Source: Dirofilaria immitis (Eukaryota > Nematoda > Chromadorea > Rhabditida > Onchocercidae). From it: 64,000 nucleotides of DNA. Numbering within the stretch: the stretch's first letter is position 1; the number at the start of each line of letters is the position of its first letter. The position numbers were made by a program, and so were the translations under genes. The notes under the pieces were generated by a model. That model was not told the origin of the DNA and made no database searches. It saw only the letters and a list, made by a program, of their open reading frames with translations. Where the stretch lies: positions 2,170,001 to 2,234,000 of the forward strand of contig JAKNDB010000109.1 of assembly GCA_024305405.1 (NCBI GenBank), given 5' to 3'. Shown in pieces: positions 13,701 through 26,673 of the stretch.

Positions 13701-15806
13701 CGAGTGGTACTATAAGGAGAGCTGCCACTCTTGTACTTCATAAAAACAATAAAAGGACAATACCGGTTTTTGGAAATTGTAATGGAATTTTATTCGTTGA
13801 TTTTTTTTGAGATAATGCTCCATACTTTCGATTTTTCGTTCGATCTTTCTTTTCCTGATCTCTCTCTTTTGTTCTATTTTTTACTTATTTATATCAGCAC
13901 TTTTTATCATTAACAAATATATTCAATAGTTTATTAAAAGCACAAAAATATGTAGCATACCACTTTCGCTTCTCTTTAGAAAGAAGGACAGTTTTAGTTA
14001 TGACAATTTTATAGCCGATTCTGTCGTAATGAATAATATGCAACAAAATGGCCTATTTAACATAACTATCCTGGTTTTGGCATTTAATCTTTTTAGACTT
14101 TTTCGTGATTTTTTTCTACTGTTATATATATCAGAAATTAAGAAATTATGTATAGGAAGAAAAATAAAACATGAAATTAGTTAAAAGTGAAAGCAAAAGT
14201 TGAACAACAAAAATTTTAGAAATATTTTTCATGAAAAGACGTTGCTTGAAAACTGAAATTTTTCGAAGTCAAAAGTTTCCGCCGTTTTCGTCGCTTTTCT
14301 TCTCATATCAAATTGAATTGCAATCAATAGCAAAGAAGTAAAATTTAACCAAATAATGGCGGGCAGTAGGACTTTTCGTTTCATCGAGTGATATGTTGGA
14401 GGAAAAATATTAAACGGCTTCTAAGAGAAAAGAAAATATGAGATTTAAAACTTTCAACGTCCAATAAGGATAACCCATGAACATTTGAAAAATCCAAAAA
14501 TTTTGCTGTGTCACGAGAACTAGGAGCATCTAGGCAATATGAATAAATGGCAACCTGAAAAATAGATTCTTGTCAAGTGAAGTTCTAAATCAAATTTCGG
14601 CGATAAATCCAGCGGAAGTGTTGTAGTCTGATGCTCTTAAGCGTTTGATCAAATTCTGTGATTATAAACTTTTCTCATTGAAAGTAATGGAAGCATAAAA
14701 GCCCAAATTTATTTGTTTATGAATAACTTGCATAAAAGGAGAATATTAAGATCATCACAATTAGAATTATGAATCGATGTTATATCGATCGCAAATTCAT
14801 TTCCGGAAGCTTTATTTTCAAACTTCGCAACGTATTTTTCGATAATTTTTAAACAACTATATGTATTAATAAATAGAATATTTTGTTAAAAGAATACCAG
14901 TTTGATAAATACCGACTTCTTTGAAGCAATTTTGAGATTTCACGACGAATTATTGAATTATTGCAATAATTTTTTCAGAAATCTTTGACATATATCCATT
15001 AAGGAAAGGAACAGTGCCAAGAATATGCATATATATCTAGAAATTATACAGCAATTATCTGATGAATGATATTTTGCGTGCATTATATCTTATCCACTGG
15101 ATGGATGGATATTCATCTATGATATTAAATTCGTATCCATCTACTTTTTGTTCGGTCAGATTTATACTATTTGTGAATGCTTCATCTTTTAAGCAGTATG
15201 AAAATCAAATTAATTAGGTGATTTAATTTGCGAAAAGTAAGTTTTTAGGTGTTAGACATTCCCTTTCTCAGACGTTTGAATTAGGCATGACAACTTCATA
15301 TTATTGGTGGTGTACAAGTAACTATTTAGAAATTGGTATTATACGCCGCCTACTTGACAACAACTAATGTCTGTGAGGAGTGTCAAGTTTGATTTATTAT
15401 GGCCTAGATGGTTATTTCATTATGCTATTATTGTTTTCATCCTGCTCAACATGGAATAAAGCTCACAAAATAAATCATATAAGTAAGTATTATTCATTTT
15501 ATAAAATGTTTCAAAAAGAGCTTTGAAGTAATGATGAAAATCGATAAGAAATGAATTGAAAATTTAATTACATCTAGATACGTCTAAGCTCTTTAATATT
15601 TTCACTTGTCTGAGTTTGAAATTAATTATAGATACCCTTATAATATCAAAAATCAATACTTTGGACATAAATAACAGGATCGACAAATTCAATGCTTCTA
15701 GCAATGCCAATATTTTCTGCATATATTCATGTTTGCGAGACAACTGATCGGTACCATCAGCATATAAGTGTTTGCAACTAATTTACAGCAAAAAAAAAAA
15801 AAACAA
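10799..15806. other. AT-rich intergenic stretch, nothing supportable
   Basis: No exon chain on either strand. Short open frames near 13040 and 13731 are hydrophobic, low in complexity and unflanked by splice sites. A run of 13 A lies at 15790-15803, just before the retroelement. Confidence 0.55.
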
Positions 15807-15811
15807 ATTGC

Positions 15812-16234
15812 TGTTGTGAAAATTTTTCTTGCGGGGCGACAAACACAGAAGAATTAAATTTTGTTTATTAGAAACAATTTAGTATTAAGCGAAATGCGTA
15901 ACAATACAGTTGAATTTGAGAAGTATATATAACAACCAAGAAGTGATGATTCTCAAATAGAAAAGCCAACCCACTGTCCTGCGATTGATTATATAGGATT
16001 TCACAACCAAAGAGTGATGATTTTTAAATAGAAAAGCCAACCCATTGTCCCTGTGATTGATTATATAGGGTAATAAAAGGGGGCGTGATGAGAAAAAATT
16101 TGGATTGGAAAGATCTGTAAATGGATAAAGTAGATGTTTTAAGAGGACGAATGATGAATAGAAAAATTTGTTATAAACAATGTATTTTTAGGAATTTTAT
16201 AAATTTGAATTAATTTCCTCTCGGTTTCCCGACA
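15812..16234 (-). repeat. 3' LTR of the Pao element (left copy, 423 bp, internally duplicated)
   Basis: Matches 22657-23009 end to end except for about eight small differences and an extra segment of about 70 bp. The segment at 15933-15997 is repeated at 16003-16069; both copies end with GATTGATTATATAGG. The two copies differ from each other at about nine places, more than the LTRs differ outside them. Confidence 0.94.
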
Positions 16235-16261
16235 TTCCCGAGGAAACAGGATGAAGGCTAT

Positions 16262-17175
16262 TTACGGAAAGAACAATGGGAGAGTACTGAATGTTGTTGG
16301 GTGGTTTTGATCCCCTATTTTGGGTGTAGGAACCTGTACAAGTTCCATAGAATTGTCTATCCTTTGATTTGAGGTTCTAATACAGAAAAAACGATAAAGA
16401 GATCGAATTAATTCAAATTTTAGTTTGATAACAATTATCATGATTAATATTACGAAAACAATTATACTAAAGATGATCAGTTTCCAGCGTCTCATAACTT
16501 CTGATAATTCTTGTTCTATTAATTCAGTGGTTTCATCGAATTGGGTCTCTAGTTGATTTACTAATTCTTCCCCTTTAGTTACTTTCCTTCATAATTAACT
16601 CACCCTCTGGATCAGACCTTTGTTTTAGTAAGTTGTTGGCCAAATTGTTGGTTCCTTTGCCGATGATAATGTCGCCATTCTTTAAGTACGGCTCGATAAA
16701 ATTACAATTTGAATTCATGATGATTCTGTTTTCCTTAAATATGAATGAGGTCTGTAGTTTGTCTATAATCACATGACTTCCGGATAGTTGGGCATCAAAT
16801 TCACCAATTTTCCTGTACGGACATGATTTTCCCATTTCTTCTCCATCTATTTCCTTTTGACGATCCAATTTTCTACAGAAATGTGAAGATGTAGTGAAGT
16901 AACTGTTTGATCAGAGATTACAGATAATGAGAATCTAAAAAAGCTTTAGTGCATACTGTTCGTGTTACATTGCTGCATTTGATAGCAGTTATCCGTACGT
17001 GGGTTCGTGTGTACACTATGACTCTGTTCATTGTGAAGTTTTGCTCTGCAATTTCATCACAATTCCACTTTTGTGAGATATTAAAAGGAATACCAACTTT
17101 CCATTCACACTCCTTCATTGTTTTTGCTTGGGCTGATAGTATAAAAATCGTCGAAATCAAAACCAAACTGCTCAT
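16262..17175 (-). pseudogene. Env-like third gene of the Pao element, frame-broken
   Basis: Downstream of integrase and before the 3' LTR, three open parts lie in env position. 17175-16918 starts with a clear signal peptide (MSSLVLISTIFILSAQAK), then cysteines and N-glycosylation sites (NFT, NVT). 16868-16575 is an ectodomain-like part with cysteines. 16495-16262 has one strong membrane segment (LIIFSIIVFVILIMIIVI) followed by a basic cytoplasmic tail. This layout fits a membrane glycoprotein. At about 300 residues it is short compared with the phlebovirus Gc-like env genes of some worm Pao elements; no family can be named from the sequence. Confidence 0.65.
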
Positions 17176-17211
17176 TGTCCAATTTGACTTACAGATACTT
17201 TCTGCTATAGT

Positions 17212-18403
17212 TCATTTATTTGTTGCATTCCTAGTCCTTGAAGCGATTGGTTTCTCTTGTTCAACTTCTTGTATTGATTCTTCAGATATAGGTGGTTGAT
17301 TATCCAAACTGTCGTTGATTTCTAAGGGGTACAATACATTTATTGGTCGATTTAGCAGTTTTCCATGTGGCATTTCTATTATAGCGTTCCTAGCCTCTCC
17401 ATCGCTTCCCTTTTTAATTTTTTTATTCTTGCTAATTTCCACATACCACGAGGAATTTCTGGTTCGTTGACCAACACGATTTCGTTTTCATAAGGTCTTC
17501 TTACTTCTGCACCTTTTGGGGAATTATGTTCTCTTTGAGTTCGCTCTCTGAGGCTAGTTAAATACTCCTTTTCCATATTTCCCAGAATGTGTCTAAGGCC
17601 TTGAGAGTGTTAGACCAATACCTAACAAGTTTTTCCTTGGTACTTAGTCTATGAAGATGGTATTCTTCTTCATCATTGTCGTAAGGAATTTGAGTTACTT
17701 GAGAAGCATTAGGTAAAATAAAATCAATCGGTCGTATTATCACGTAATCTTCGAAATTTACATACGTTAGTGGTCGAGTATTTAATACACCTTCTATTTC
17801 TATTATAAGTGTAATTAATTCTCTTTCCCATAATAGCTTCCTTCCAATCGCTTTTCTCATAGCTGTCTTTGTAACACCAATCATTCTTTCATATATGCCT
17901 CCTTCCCATGGTGCTCTTGGTGTGGTATTCTTCCAGGTTATTCCTATCATTGTTAGAAAGTCAGTGAATTTGGTATTTTGTTCCATAATGGTCTTGAAAA
18001 CTAGTTGAAATTGACTAGCATTATCACTTAAAACTAATCCAGAGAGGCCTCTTCTAGCAATAAATCGTCTTAGTAGCCTCTTCTAGCAATAAATCGTCTA
18101 AGGTGTATAAAACTTTCAGCAGATAAATTATCTACCAATTCTAAATGTATTGCTCTTATCGTAAAACATGTAAAAGAGCCACCCACCTTTTGACAATCCC
18201 AGTTTCATTCTTGACAGAAAGAGGACCAAGATAGTCCAATCCAATATTTTCGAATGTTCGAGTACGTTCAATTCGGGTTTTGGAAGATTAGGCATAATTG
18301 GTAACTTAAATGGTTTTGTCTTCCATCTTTTACAGCTTCTGCATTTGTTTAATACTCGCTTGACTTCAGTTCTCCCTTTGGGCATCCAATATTCTGTTCT
18401 CAA
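17212..18403 (-). pseudogene. Pao integrase with DUF5641-like tail, interrupted
   Basis: 18403-18128 holds the zinc-binding end ([22 protein letters not shown]). The catalytic core is split: LSDNASQFQ (second catalytic Asp) lies near 18025, and APWEGGIYERMIG (catalytic Glu) lies in the open part 17986-17558. The first Asp region around 18200 shifts frame. 17576-17212 resembles the DUF5641 tail that follows Pao integrases ([37 protein letters not shown]). A 29-bp tandem duplication at 18049-18100 breaks the frame inside the core. Not functional as assembled. Confidence 0.88.
18049..18100. repeat. 29-bp tandem duplication inside integrase
   Basis: The 23-base unit beginning CCTCTTCTAGCAATAAATCG occurs twice, separated by six bases (TAGTAG), so the period is 29. 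As 29 is not a multiple of three, it shifts the integrase frame between the second and third catalytic residues. Confidence 0.9.
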
Positions 18404-18584
18404 TTCTGAGAGCGTGTGAGCAATACGTGCATGGTAGAGTTTCTCATGTTGGCATTGTATAAAAATTTCAATTGTGATTATGTCTCGGGAGATAGATTAA
18501 ATGCGAATTACTTTCATATTGTTTTAGATTGTCTAATCGGCTTCTGAATTTCCAATAACCATCCCTTTCATCAAAATACAGATT

Positions 18585-19672
18585 TCATTTGTTTATTTCT
18601 TCTTCAGTTATTCCTTCTGATTGCGCTTGCTTGATCAAGACTATATTTGCTAATATAAGATCTGCTACTGTTAGTTGACTTCGTACATCCGATAAGGAGT
18701 GTAACCATGAAAGTTTCCCTTTGTTATGGAATTTATGAATTTCAACGCCCATGCAGTAGCTCTCAATAATCTTGACCATTTACTAAAACGACTCGCGTCT
18801 ATAAGTTTAAAAGTTTTATTTATAATAACTTGTTTTGTAACCTTTGCTACGGAGGTTTCGTTTCCTTCTTCATTTTCGTATTCCCCTTCAAAGTTGTATT
18901 CCCATTGCGGCCAGTTCGTTTCTTCTTTTACTAACCATGACGGTCCGTTCCACCATGTTTCATAATTTCCAAGTTTTGCTGGAGAAAGTCCCTTTGTTGC
19001 AATATCGACTGGATTATACTTAGTTGGAATATAACGAAATAGAAACTTTGCCTTTCTTATTTCTTCTACTCGATTCTGTATAAATTTTGGCAGCAGTCGG
19101 GAACAGTTCCGTATCCAATGTAATGCGCACTTCGAGTCAGACCATAGGGTAACTGGCACCTTTTCTAGATTCAGTTGATTTATAACAAAATGGGCTGCTC
19201 TTACTCCAACGATTATTGCTAATAATTCCAATCGGGGTATGTTGATACCTTTAATTGGTGCGATCCGTGATTTTGCGAATATAAGTGATGTTTTAACACC
19301 TTCAATTCCATAGTTTCGCACATATATAGCTGCAGAATAGACCAGACTTGACGCGTCTGTGAAAACATGGAGCTGCATTTGTTCTGAGGGATGTATTACA
19401 CACCGTGGTAGATCCTTTACGTCTGTTGACCATTCTTTTATTAGACATTCCCAAGTTTCTTCATCTTCTTCACTTATAGATTGATCCCAAGTGTAGTTCC
19501 TTTTCCATAAATGTTGAAGGAATAGTTTGAATTGCACCATAGATGGAATAAGGAATCCTAATGGATCATACTGAGCTGCTATAAATTGTAAAATTGGTCG
19601 TTTTGTCAGTTTTATTCCATTCCATGGTTTTAAAATGATTTGGATGATATCTTTTTGGGATTCCAATTAATG
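18585..19672 (-). CDS. pol: Pao RT connection and RNase H domain
   Basis: A 331-codon open segment (19666-18671), with a further overlapping open piece to 18585. It begins with the connection motif [17 protein letters not shown], diagnostic of Pao. The RNase H residues follow: HVFTDASS (first Asp), PRLELLA (Glu), and [10 protein letters not shown] (Asp), then a late Asp in [11 protein letters not shown]. It degrades the RNA strand during reverse transcription. It leads into the integrase N-terminus. Confidence 0.9.
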
Positions 19673-19793
19673 CCGAGGATTCTTTTTAATTGGTTTACCC
19701 CTGCTCGATCATGCTCGGGAATGGATTTGTTGAATTCTTCATTGTTTGACAAAAATTCCCTTATATTCATTGAAGCTTCTTTGAAGATGGATT

Positions 19794-20455
19794 TCATTTT
19801 TCATAGTTTTTTAGTGCTTCCTCGGTTCCTTTAGTTGGCAGTATAATGTTATCGACATAGAGATTTTTTCTAATTTCCAGGGCAATTTCGCTTCCGTGAG
19901 TTTCTAAGTGATAATTAAGAGTCGCTGAAAGTAAAAATGGGGTGATATGATCCCAAATGGAACCATTTGGAAACGATAACATACTATATTGTCATCAGTT
20001 ACTTCTACTTGAATATTTTTCAACCATAAGAATCGAGTGCAGTTTCGCTCTGATGGAAATAATTCCAACTGCAAGAATGCCTTTTCAATATCGGCTATTA
20101 TAACATTTTCCATCGTCCTAAAACGAAGTAATACACCTACCAAGTCGGGGAGGGTAATCGGGCCGCGGTATAAAACATCATTTAAGCTTTTCATACCTTT
20201 TAGTCGGGCTGAAGCGTCATAAACAATTCTTAATTTCGTTGTCGATTTACCCGGTGTTAATACTTCGTGATGGGGCAAATAATGTATAACACCACCCTGA
20301 TTCATGTTTGGAGTCACTTCTTCAATTATATTGGATTGCACTTGTTGTAGAATTACTTCATTGTATCGATTAAATAGTAGTTTGTCAGTCCGAAGTCGTT
20401 TAACTAATGTTTTCAGCCTTCCGAAACAAAGACCGTAATTATCGTTTAAACTCAC
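19794..20455 (-). pseudogene. pol: Pao reverse transcriptase, one frame break, YVDN active site
   Basis: The first part (20455-19904) has RT finger and palm motifs: KLRIVYDASARLKG, SLNDVLYRGP, VIIADIEKAFLQLEL (first catalytic Asp) and [11 protein letters not shown]. The frame then shifts near a T5 run, and 19982-19794 continues with [16 protein letters not shown] and [13 protein letters not shown]. Pao enzymes normally carry YVDD at the catalytic site; here the second Asp is Asn. The frame break may be an assembly contraction, but the Asn codon is a base substitution and would not be explained that way. Confidence 0.9.
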
Positions 20456-20490
20456 CTTTGAATCCTTCCAGGGCCAACGAACTTGATCTG

Positions 20491-21150
20491 TTATTTCTTT
20501 TGTAATTCCTTTTTAAATTGTTCTAATGCCTTTTCATCATCACAGGCATTTGGTTGTTCTTGGATACCTATCAGTTCAAGCTTCCAAAATTGTTCTATAT
20601 CTGAAGTCGTAGTGACATTACCTACTTTCATTGTTTTGTCCTCAACAGAAATTTCGTCTATTCTGTCTGAAGTCTTACTACTACAATAGTTTTTAATGTA
20701 TCCAATTCCAGTTACTATAGGACCAACCTTTGTGAGAATTACGTAGAACCCTGATGACGTCTTGTAGAATTCATATGGTGACATAAAGTCAAAGAAGTAG
20801 TCGGCTCCAATAAGTATGTCGGGTCTTTTCCAATCTCCTCCGTGGTCTAGTTGTTCTAGACTTATCATGCGCGGTAAATCTTGATAGTTTGATTTAATTA
20901 CCTTTAGTTTGTCCGTTAGGTAGTCTAATACATAAGTATTAATAGTTATAATTTCCGAGTCGACGGTTTTTACTCCGATATCCACTTTAGTAGTTTGATG
21001 TAACCTCGGGAATTTATCAAATGAAGAAATACTTAGATTTTCCATTTCTTTTCTTTCTAACCTTAATCGGTTTGCTAATTTTGTCGATATAAAAGATGAC
21101 TGTGATCCTATATCAAATAGTACTAAAACTTCTTCATGATTTTCCGGCAT
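20491..21150 (-). CDS. Pao aspartic protease domain (peptidase A17-like)
   Basis: Open for 219 codons. LVLFDIGSQSSFIS near the start corresponds to the retropepsin active-site loop; the usual D-S/T-G triad is D-I-G here, a substitution that may harm catalysis. A second hydrophobic element, PDILIGADYF, matches the expected downstream strand. It would cleave the gag-pol polyprotein. The C-terminal half runs toward RT (DIEQFWKLE, ALEQFKKEL), as in other Pao pol proteins. It is in frame within itself, but separated from gag and RT by short breaks. Confidence 0.88.
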   Translation of the reverse strand: MPENHEEVLVLFDIGSQSSFISTKLANRLRLERKEMENLSISSFDKFPRLHQTTKVDIGVKTVDSEIITINTYVLDYLTDKLKVIKSNYQDLPRMISLEQLDHGGDWKRPDILIGADYFFDFMSPYEFYKTSSGFYVILTKVGPIVTGIGYIKNYCSSKTSDRIDEISVEDKTMKVGNVTTTSDIEQFWKLELIGIQEQPNACDDEKALEQFKKELQKK

Positions 21151-21174
21151 GATCGGGTTAATTATTTCAATTTC

Positions 21175-22619
21175 TTAACATAAAAGCAAAATTTCCTGAC
21201 CTTTTTGATGTGTTGATTGAGCTATTGAATTAATTACGTTTGCTGAGTTCTTTGATTCGGCAGTTTGCACACCATATTTCACATAACACAGCGCAGTGTT
21301 GTGATGATTCTTGCAATGGAAACATGAGCGTTTCTTTTTGTTACAATTATTTGTTGCGTGCCCCGTCCGAAGGCAATTAAGACATGCGTTATTTTTTCTT
21401 AGATATTCCATTCGTTGTTTGAGTGTGGGATACGTGGAGCATTCGTTATCCCTAATGGTCCTTGTTACAAAATGCACAAGGTCTTTTATCCCTAGCAATT
21501 TTCTTGGGTTGTGTGGTTGACTCATGACCACTTGATTTGGTTGATTTGAATTGTTTTATTGTAGATAACGCAGAGGTTTCTCCTTGTTATTATGTGATGC
21601 TCGTTTTTGTTTGAAATCTATCGATTTCTTCTCATTGCTAAAGGATTGGTTTCTAGCTACTTCTTCATTTATTTGAACTAATTCTCCTAATATTTGCCGG
21701 TGTCGATTATTGACCAAGATCCTCTTTTCTTTTGTTCATAAACTTTGTGTAATATCCAAATAGGTAGCTTACTTTCTATAGAAGTTTCGATACTACAATA
21801 GTCCAAATTTTCTCCGATCGCTTCTAGCTGTCGTAGTATTCTTTCAATTGCTTCTATTGTTGCTTTCCAATCTCGATCACTTCTTTTGATAGATTGCAGT
21901 TCGGCATATAAGGATTTCTTGATAATAGAATCCTCACCGAATTTTTCAATTAATACCTTTCGAATGATATCGTAATTTTGAGGGGCAATATCGTAACCTC
22001 TGACAGCTAATAGAGCTTCTCCTCTTAAGCAGGACATTATATAGTTTAGTTTTTGAACGTCTGGTATAGCTTGAAAATGCACTGCTAAATCGAAACTATT
22101 CCAGAACTGCCTCCACGTTTTAGGATCCCCACTAAATGTGGGTAATTGTAGTTGTGGTAAGTGCACTGTTACTTGTGGGCCAATTGCAGATACTTCTTTT
22201 AGATTACCTTGACTTATATGTGCCGATGTTAGGCTATGAATGACTATCTCAAGATCCTTATTATATAACTTTAAAGTAGTTTTGACTTCCCTACCTTGAC
22301 TTAATAATCTTGAAATACCTTTTTCTTGATCGGCCACTTCGATATAAATTTCTTCCTCTTCTTTCTTTCTTGATGCATTTTTCGTTTTCTGGATATAGTC
22401 GAGCCAATTGTTGTTGATAATTTCAAGAATACTAAAATATTGCTCGATTCGTTCCAATTTTTCTTCAATGGTTCGTCTTCGAACTTCGTATAGGTGACGC
22501 ATTTCTTCCTGCGTTAATTGTTGATCGACCGGCGATAAATCCAATTCGTTTATTTCGGTGAGCAGTAGCTCAAGTTTCTCTAATCTCGGTTGAGCGCTTT
22601 TGATTAAGCTGGTTGACAT
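21175..22619 (-). pseudogene. gag: Pao gag: capsid-like region plus zinc knuckles, frame-broken
   Basis: Structural protein of the retroelement. The first open part (22619-21687, 310 codons) starts at an ATG about 37 bases inside the 5' LTR. Its N-terminal half is charged and helical (coiled-coil-like), followed by LPTFSGDPKTWRQFWNSFD, the hallmark of Pao gag (DUF1759 type). The second open part (21531-21175) carries zinc knuckles CLNCLRTGHATNNC (CX2CX4HX4C) and CFHCKNHHNTALC. A partial CxFC...H motif just upstream lies in yet another frame. At least two frame changes separate the parts, so no intact gag is encoded as assembled. Confidence 0.9.
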
Positions 22620-22633
22620 CCCGGTGATTTCCT

Positions 22634-22650
22634 GGCTTGTGGCACCAAAG
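22634..22650 (-). other. Candidate primer binding site
   Basis: Just inside the 5' LTR (about seven bases away) the minus strand reads TTTGGTGCCACAAGCC. The TGG inside it is the usual start of a tRNA 3'-end complement. The priming tRNA cannot be named without the tRNA set of the genome. Confidence 0.45.
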
Positions 22651-22656
22651 AAAATT

Positions 22657-23009
22657 TGTTGTCAAAATTTTTCTTGCGGGGCGACAAACACAGAAGAATT
22701 AAATTTTGTTTATTAGAAACAATTTAGTATTAGGCGAAATGCGTAACAATACAGTTGAATTTGAGAAGTATATATAACAACCAAGAAGTGATGATTCTCA
22801 AACAGAAAAGCCAACCCATTGTCCCTGTGATTGATTATATAGGGTAATAAAAAGGGGCGTGATGAGAAAAAATTTGGATTGGAAAGATCTGTAAATGGAT
22901 AAAATAAATGTTTTAAGAGGGACGAATGATGAATAGAAAAATTTGTTACAAACAATGTATTTTTAGGAATTTTATAAATTTGAATTAATTTCCTCTCGGT
23001 TTCCCGACA
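22657..23009 (-). repeat. 5' LTR of the Pao element (right copy, 353 bp)
   Basis: Direct repeat of 15812-16234. On the minus strand it starts TGTCGGGAAACC and ends ...GACAACA. It carries one copy of the 65-bp segment that is doubled in the other LTR. Promoter and polyadenylation signals should lie here, but I cannot place U3/R/U5 from sequence alone. Confidence 0.95.
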
Positions 23010-23178
23010 ATTGCTACTTTTTCGCTTTTTACTTTATAAAATTCTGAGCTTTTTACTAGTTATTATCAATAATTTTGTGAAATCTCATACATATATACAT
23101 GAAATCCAAAGTTCAGAATCCATAGTTTTAATTATTTTATTAAAGAAATATTAAATGAAAATATGCTGCAAAAGAATC

Positions 23179-24357
<1,179 letters not shown>

Positions 24358-26673
24358 TAATAATGCTGACAAAGTATTCATTTTAAAGAAGTTTAATGCT
24401 GCTAATTTCATGTATGATAAAATGTTGTATTTGATTACATCTAAACGTCCGGTGCCCAGCGATATCAAAAGCGTGAACTTGAGATCAGAACTATTGATCA
24501 TTCTGAAATTTAGACTGCTAATTTAGTAGGTTGCAATGAAATTAAAGTTGTAAGGAAAAGAGCACTCTAGAAGACAAACTTGGTTTGAATTAGTGGAGAA
24601 ATTTTAGTAATTGCAAATGAGATATAGTCAATATGCAAACGTTTCTAGACTACTAGAACGAGATTTTTTTCTCGTTAAATATGGAAAAGAGATAATTTGA
24701 TAATGATCGATATCTAAGAATTTTCATTAGGTAATTGCTGTTAGAATTGACTGAACAAGTGAATTAATGAAAATACATTTAGGATTCGAATTTTTATTTT
24801 TCATATCTAAGTATTTTGATCATTATGATCGTTGGATATTTCAAAAATTGAGACAATAAAATTCCTAATGGAGCAGTTATTAAATATGCCGGTACACTGC
24901 TTTTAAGTAGCAAAAGAGGTTCCATTTATTTTTTTCTATAAAATTATTGTGAGCCTATAGGATTTGGTATAATCTATAGACACATAAATAAGCAGTAACG
25001 ATGGTGAAAAAACTTAAGCATATCGTGAAAGCGTCTAATCAACATTGATGAATCTATGAATTCGAAAGTGGAAGTGCATAGAAAGCTTTATCACAAAGCT
25101 CCATAGTTTCAGAAAATCTAAAAACTTCCTGCCATCATTATATACCTCACACAATTCTAGTTCAGAAAAAATACTTTCTGAAGACGGAGAGAATACTTTG
25201 AATTTTTTTGCTCCATTCAATTATTCTCACTTCATTTCAGATTACCAGCTTTTAATGATGATATTACTAAATACGGGGAGAATTTTCCGGAATGGGGTTT
25301 TATGCGTTTTTTTGATTTGATTAACTTTTGCACTAGTCTCTCTCGTTACTTTATTTCCAGTATACCGATTTAACTCAAACAGTTGCACACTTTTTCGCCA
25401 CATAATTAACGCACGTACAAGTATGTGTAAAAGCCAAGAAAAATTTTTTTAAATTCCTCCAATCAAATATGAAATTTCAAGATTCATTTGCTAAACAATC
25501 ATATTAATTCGTATCCTCCAATCCTTGACGGACTAAATGCTCCGCACTTCACACCTTACTCGGCAAGTAATAAAAGCTCTAAAATTTGCTATGCCATACT
25601 TTCTATAAAACATACAAGCTTTTAGTTTTAATTCAGAAAGTCAAATTATTAAGAAGTTATTTAAGTGATTACAAGGACAAGATCATATCAGTTTAGTATA
25701 CAATGAAACACAAGTATCACAGAGACAAATAAATATATTAGTCGCCAGATTACGTACATATACACAGATTAAATGATTAAAGATGTGCTATGCATTAAAA
25801 ATCATCACATGAAAATATATGAGGTAGTCGTCACAAGCATTTAGCATCACATCATTCGCAAAATTCTTTCGTTGTTAGGAAAAACAAACAGAGCATATAT
25901 TACATCTTTTAGAAGAAAGTTCTTGTTAAAAAGAAATGACTTCCACAAATTAGAAACACGTGAATGATGCGATTGAAATCCGTTTAGCATTGTTATTTAC
26001 AATGAATAAATAAAAACAAAATAAATATTCTAATATTAGATAGGCCCGCAACGCACTCACACAAAATATAGTTTCTGAAATGTAAAAAACAATACGAGCA
26101 GCAATCATCTCGTAAATAAATCGTTCGTAGAAGAAATGCTATAAGCTTTTCCAAAGACAATACATCCTACAGGAATAACCATTTTTATGATATGATGCAG
26201 GAATTGAGATTCATAATGTTTTTTAATTTGCATAAACTTTAACATCTATCCAGCAAATTCTATAAATACCAATCATGGTTAAAATTGAATTTCGCTCACT
26301 ATAACTGATGATCATAATTTTTCTGTTTATCTTTTTTCATTATTTTTCGCAAACGTTCTCCTTATTTCTACTATGTTATAATTTAGTAATCAATTAACAA
26401 TTTCAAACCTTGACTTCAATAATAGATTGGCAGCTAAAAATAAGTGAAACGTATCATGTACATTGGAACTCAGAAAATAACATGACATAGTTTAGAGGCT
26501 CGTATTAATTAGGAGTAGCAAATTTTCAAGAATAGTAATTAAAGGTCCTTTTTTTTGCTTTTAAACTCATAACGAAGAAATAAAGGGTGAATGATAAGCA
26601 CGAATAATCATAGAAATAGTGGACTTGACTATCAATTATCTTGCAGTTGATTGAATAAAATTGAATAAAATAA
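24358..26673. other. AT-rich stretch with no supportable gene
   Basis: No exon chain was found on either strand. A 61-codon minus-strand open frame near 25035-25220 lacks splice signals and family likeness. Confidence 0.5.

Larger units (their letters stand above)
15807..23014 (-). mobile_element. BEL/Pao LTR retrotransposon with 5-bp target site duplication
   Basis: A 7.2-kb element (15812-23009) transcribed right to left. The two LTRs begin TG and end CA and are flanked by the same five bases, ATTGC, at 15807-15811 and 23010-23014, which is the duplication size expected of BEL/Pao. Gene order on the minus strand is gag, zinc knuckles, protease, RT, RNase H, integrase, DUF5641-like tail and an env-like region, which is the Pao order. 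The LTRs differ at roughly eight positions outside a duplication, so the insertion is not old. Several frame breaks interrupt the polyprotein. Some may be assembly homopolymer errors like those in the host genes here; others, such as a tandem duplication in integrase, look real. Confidence 0.97.
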
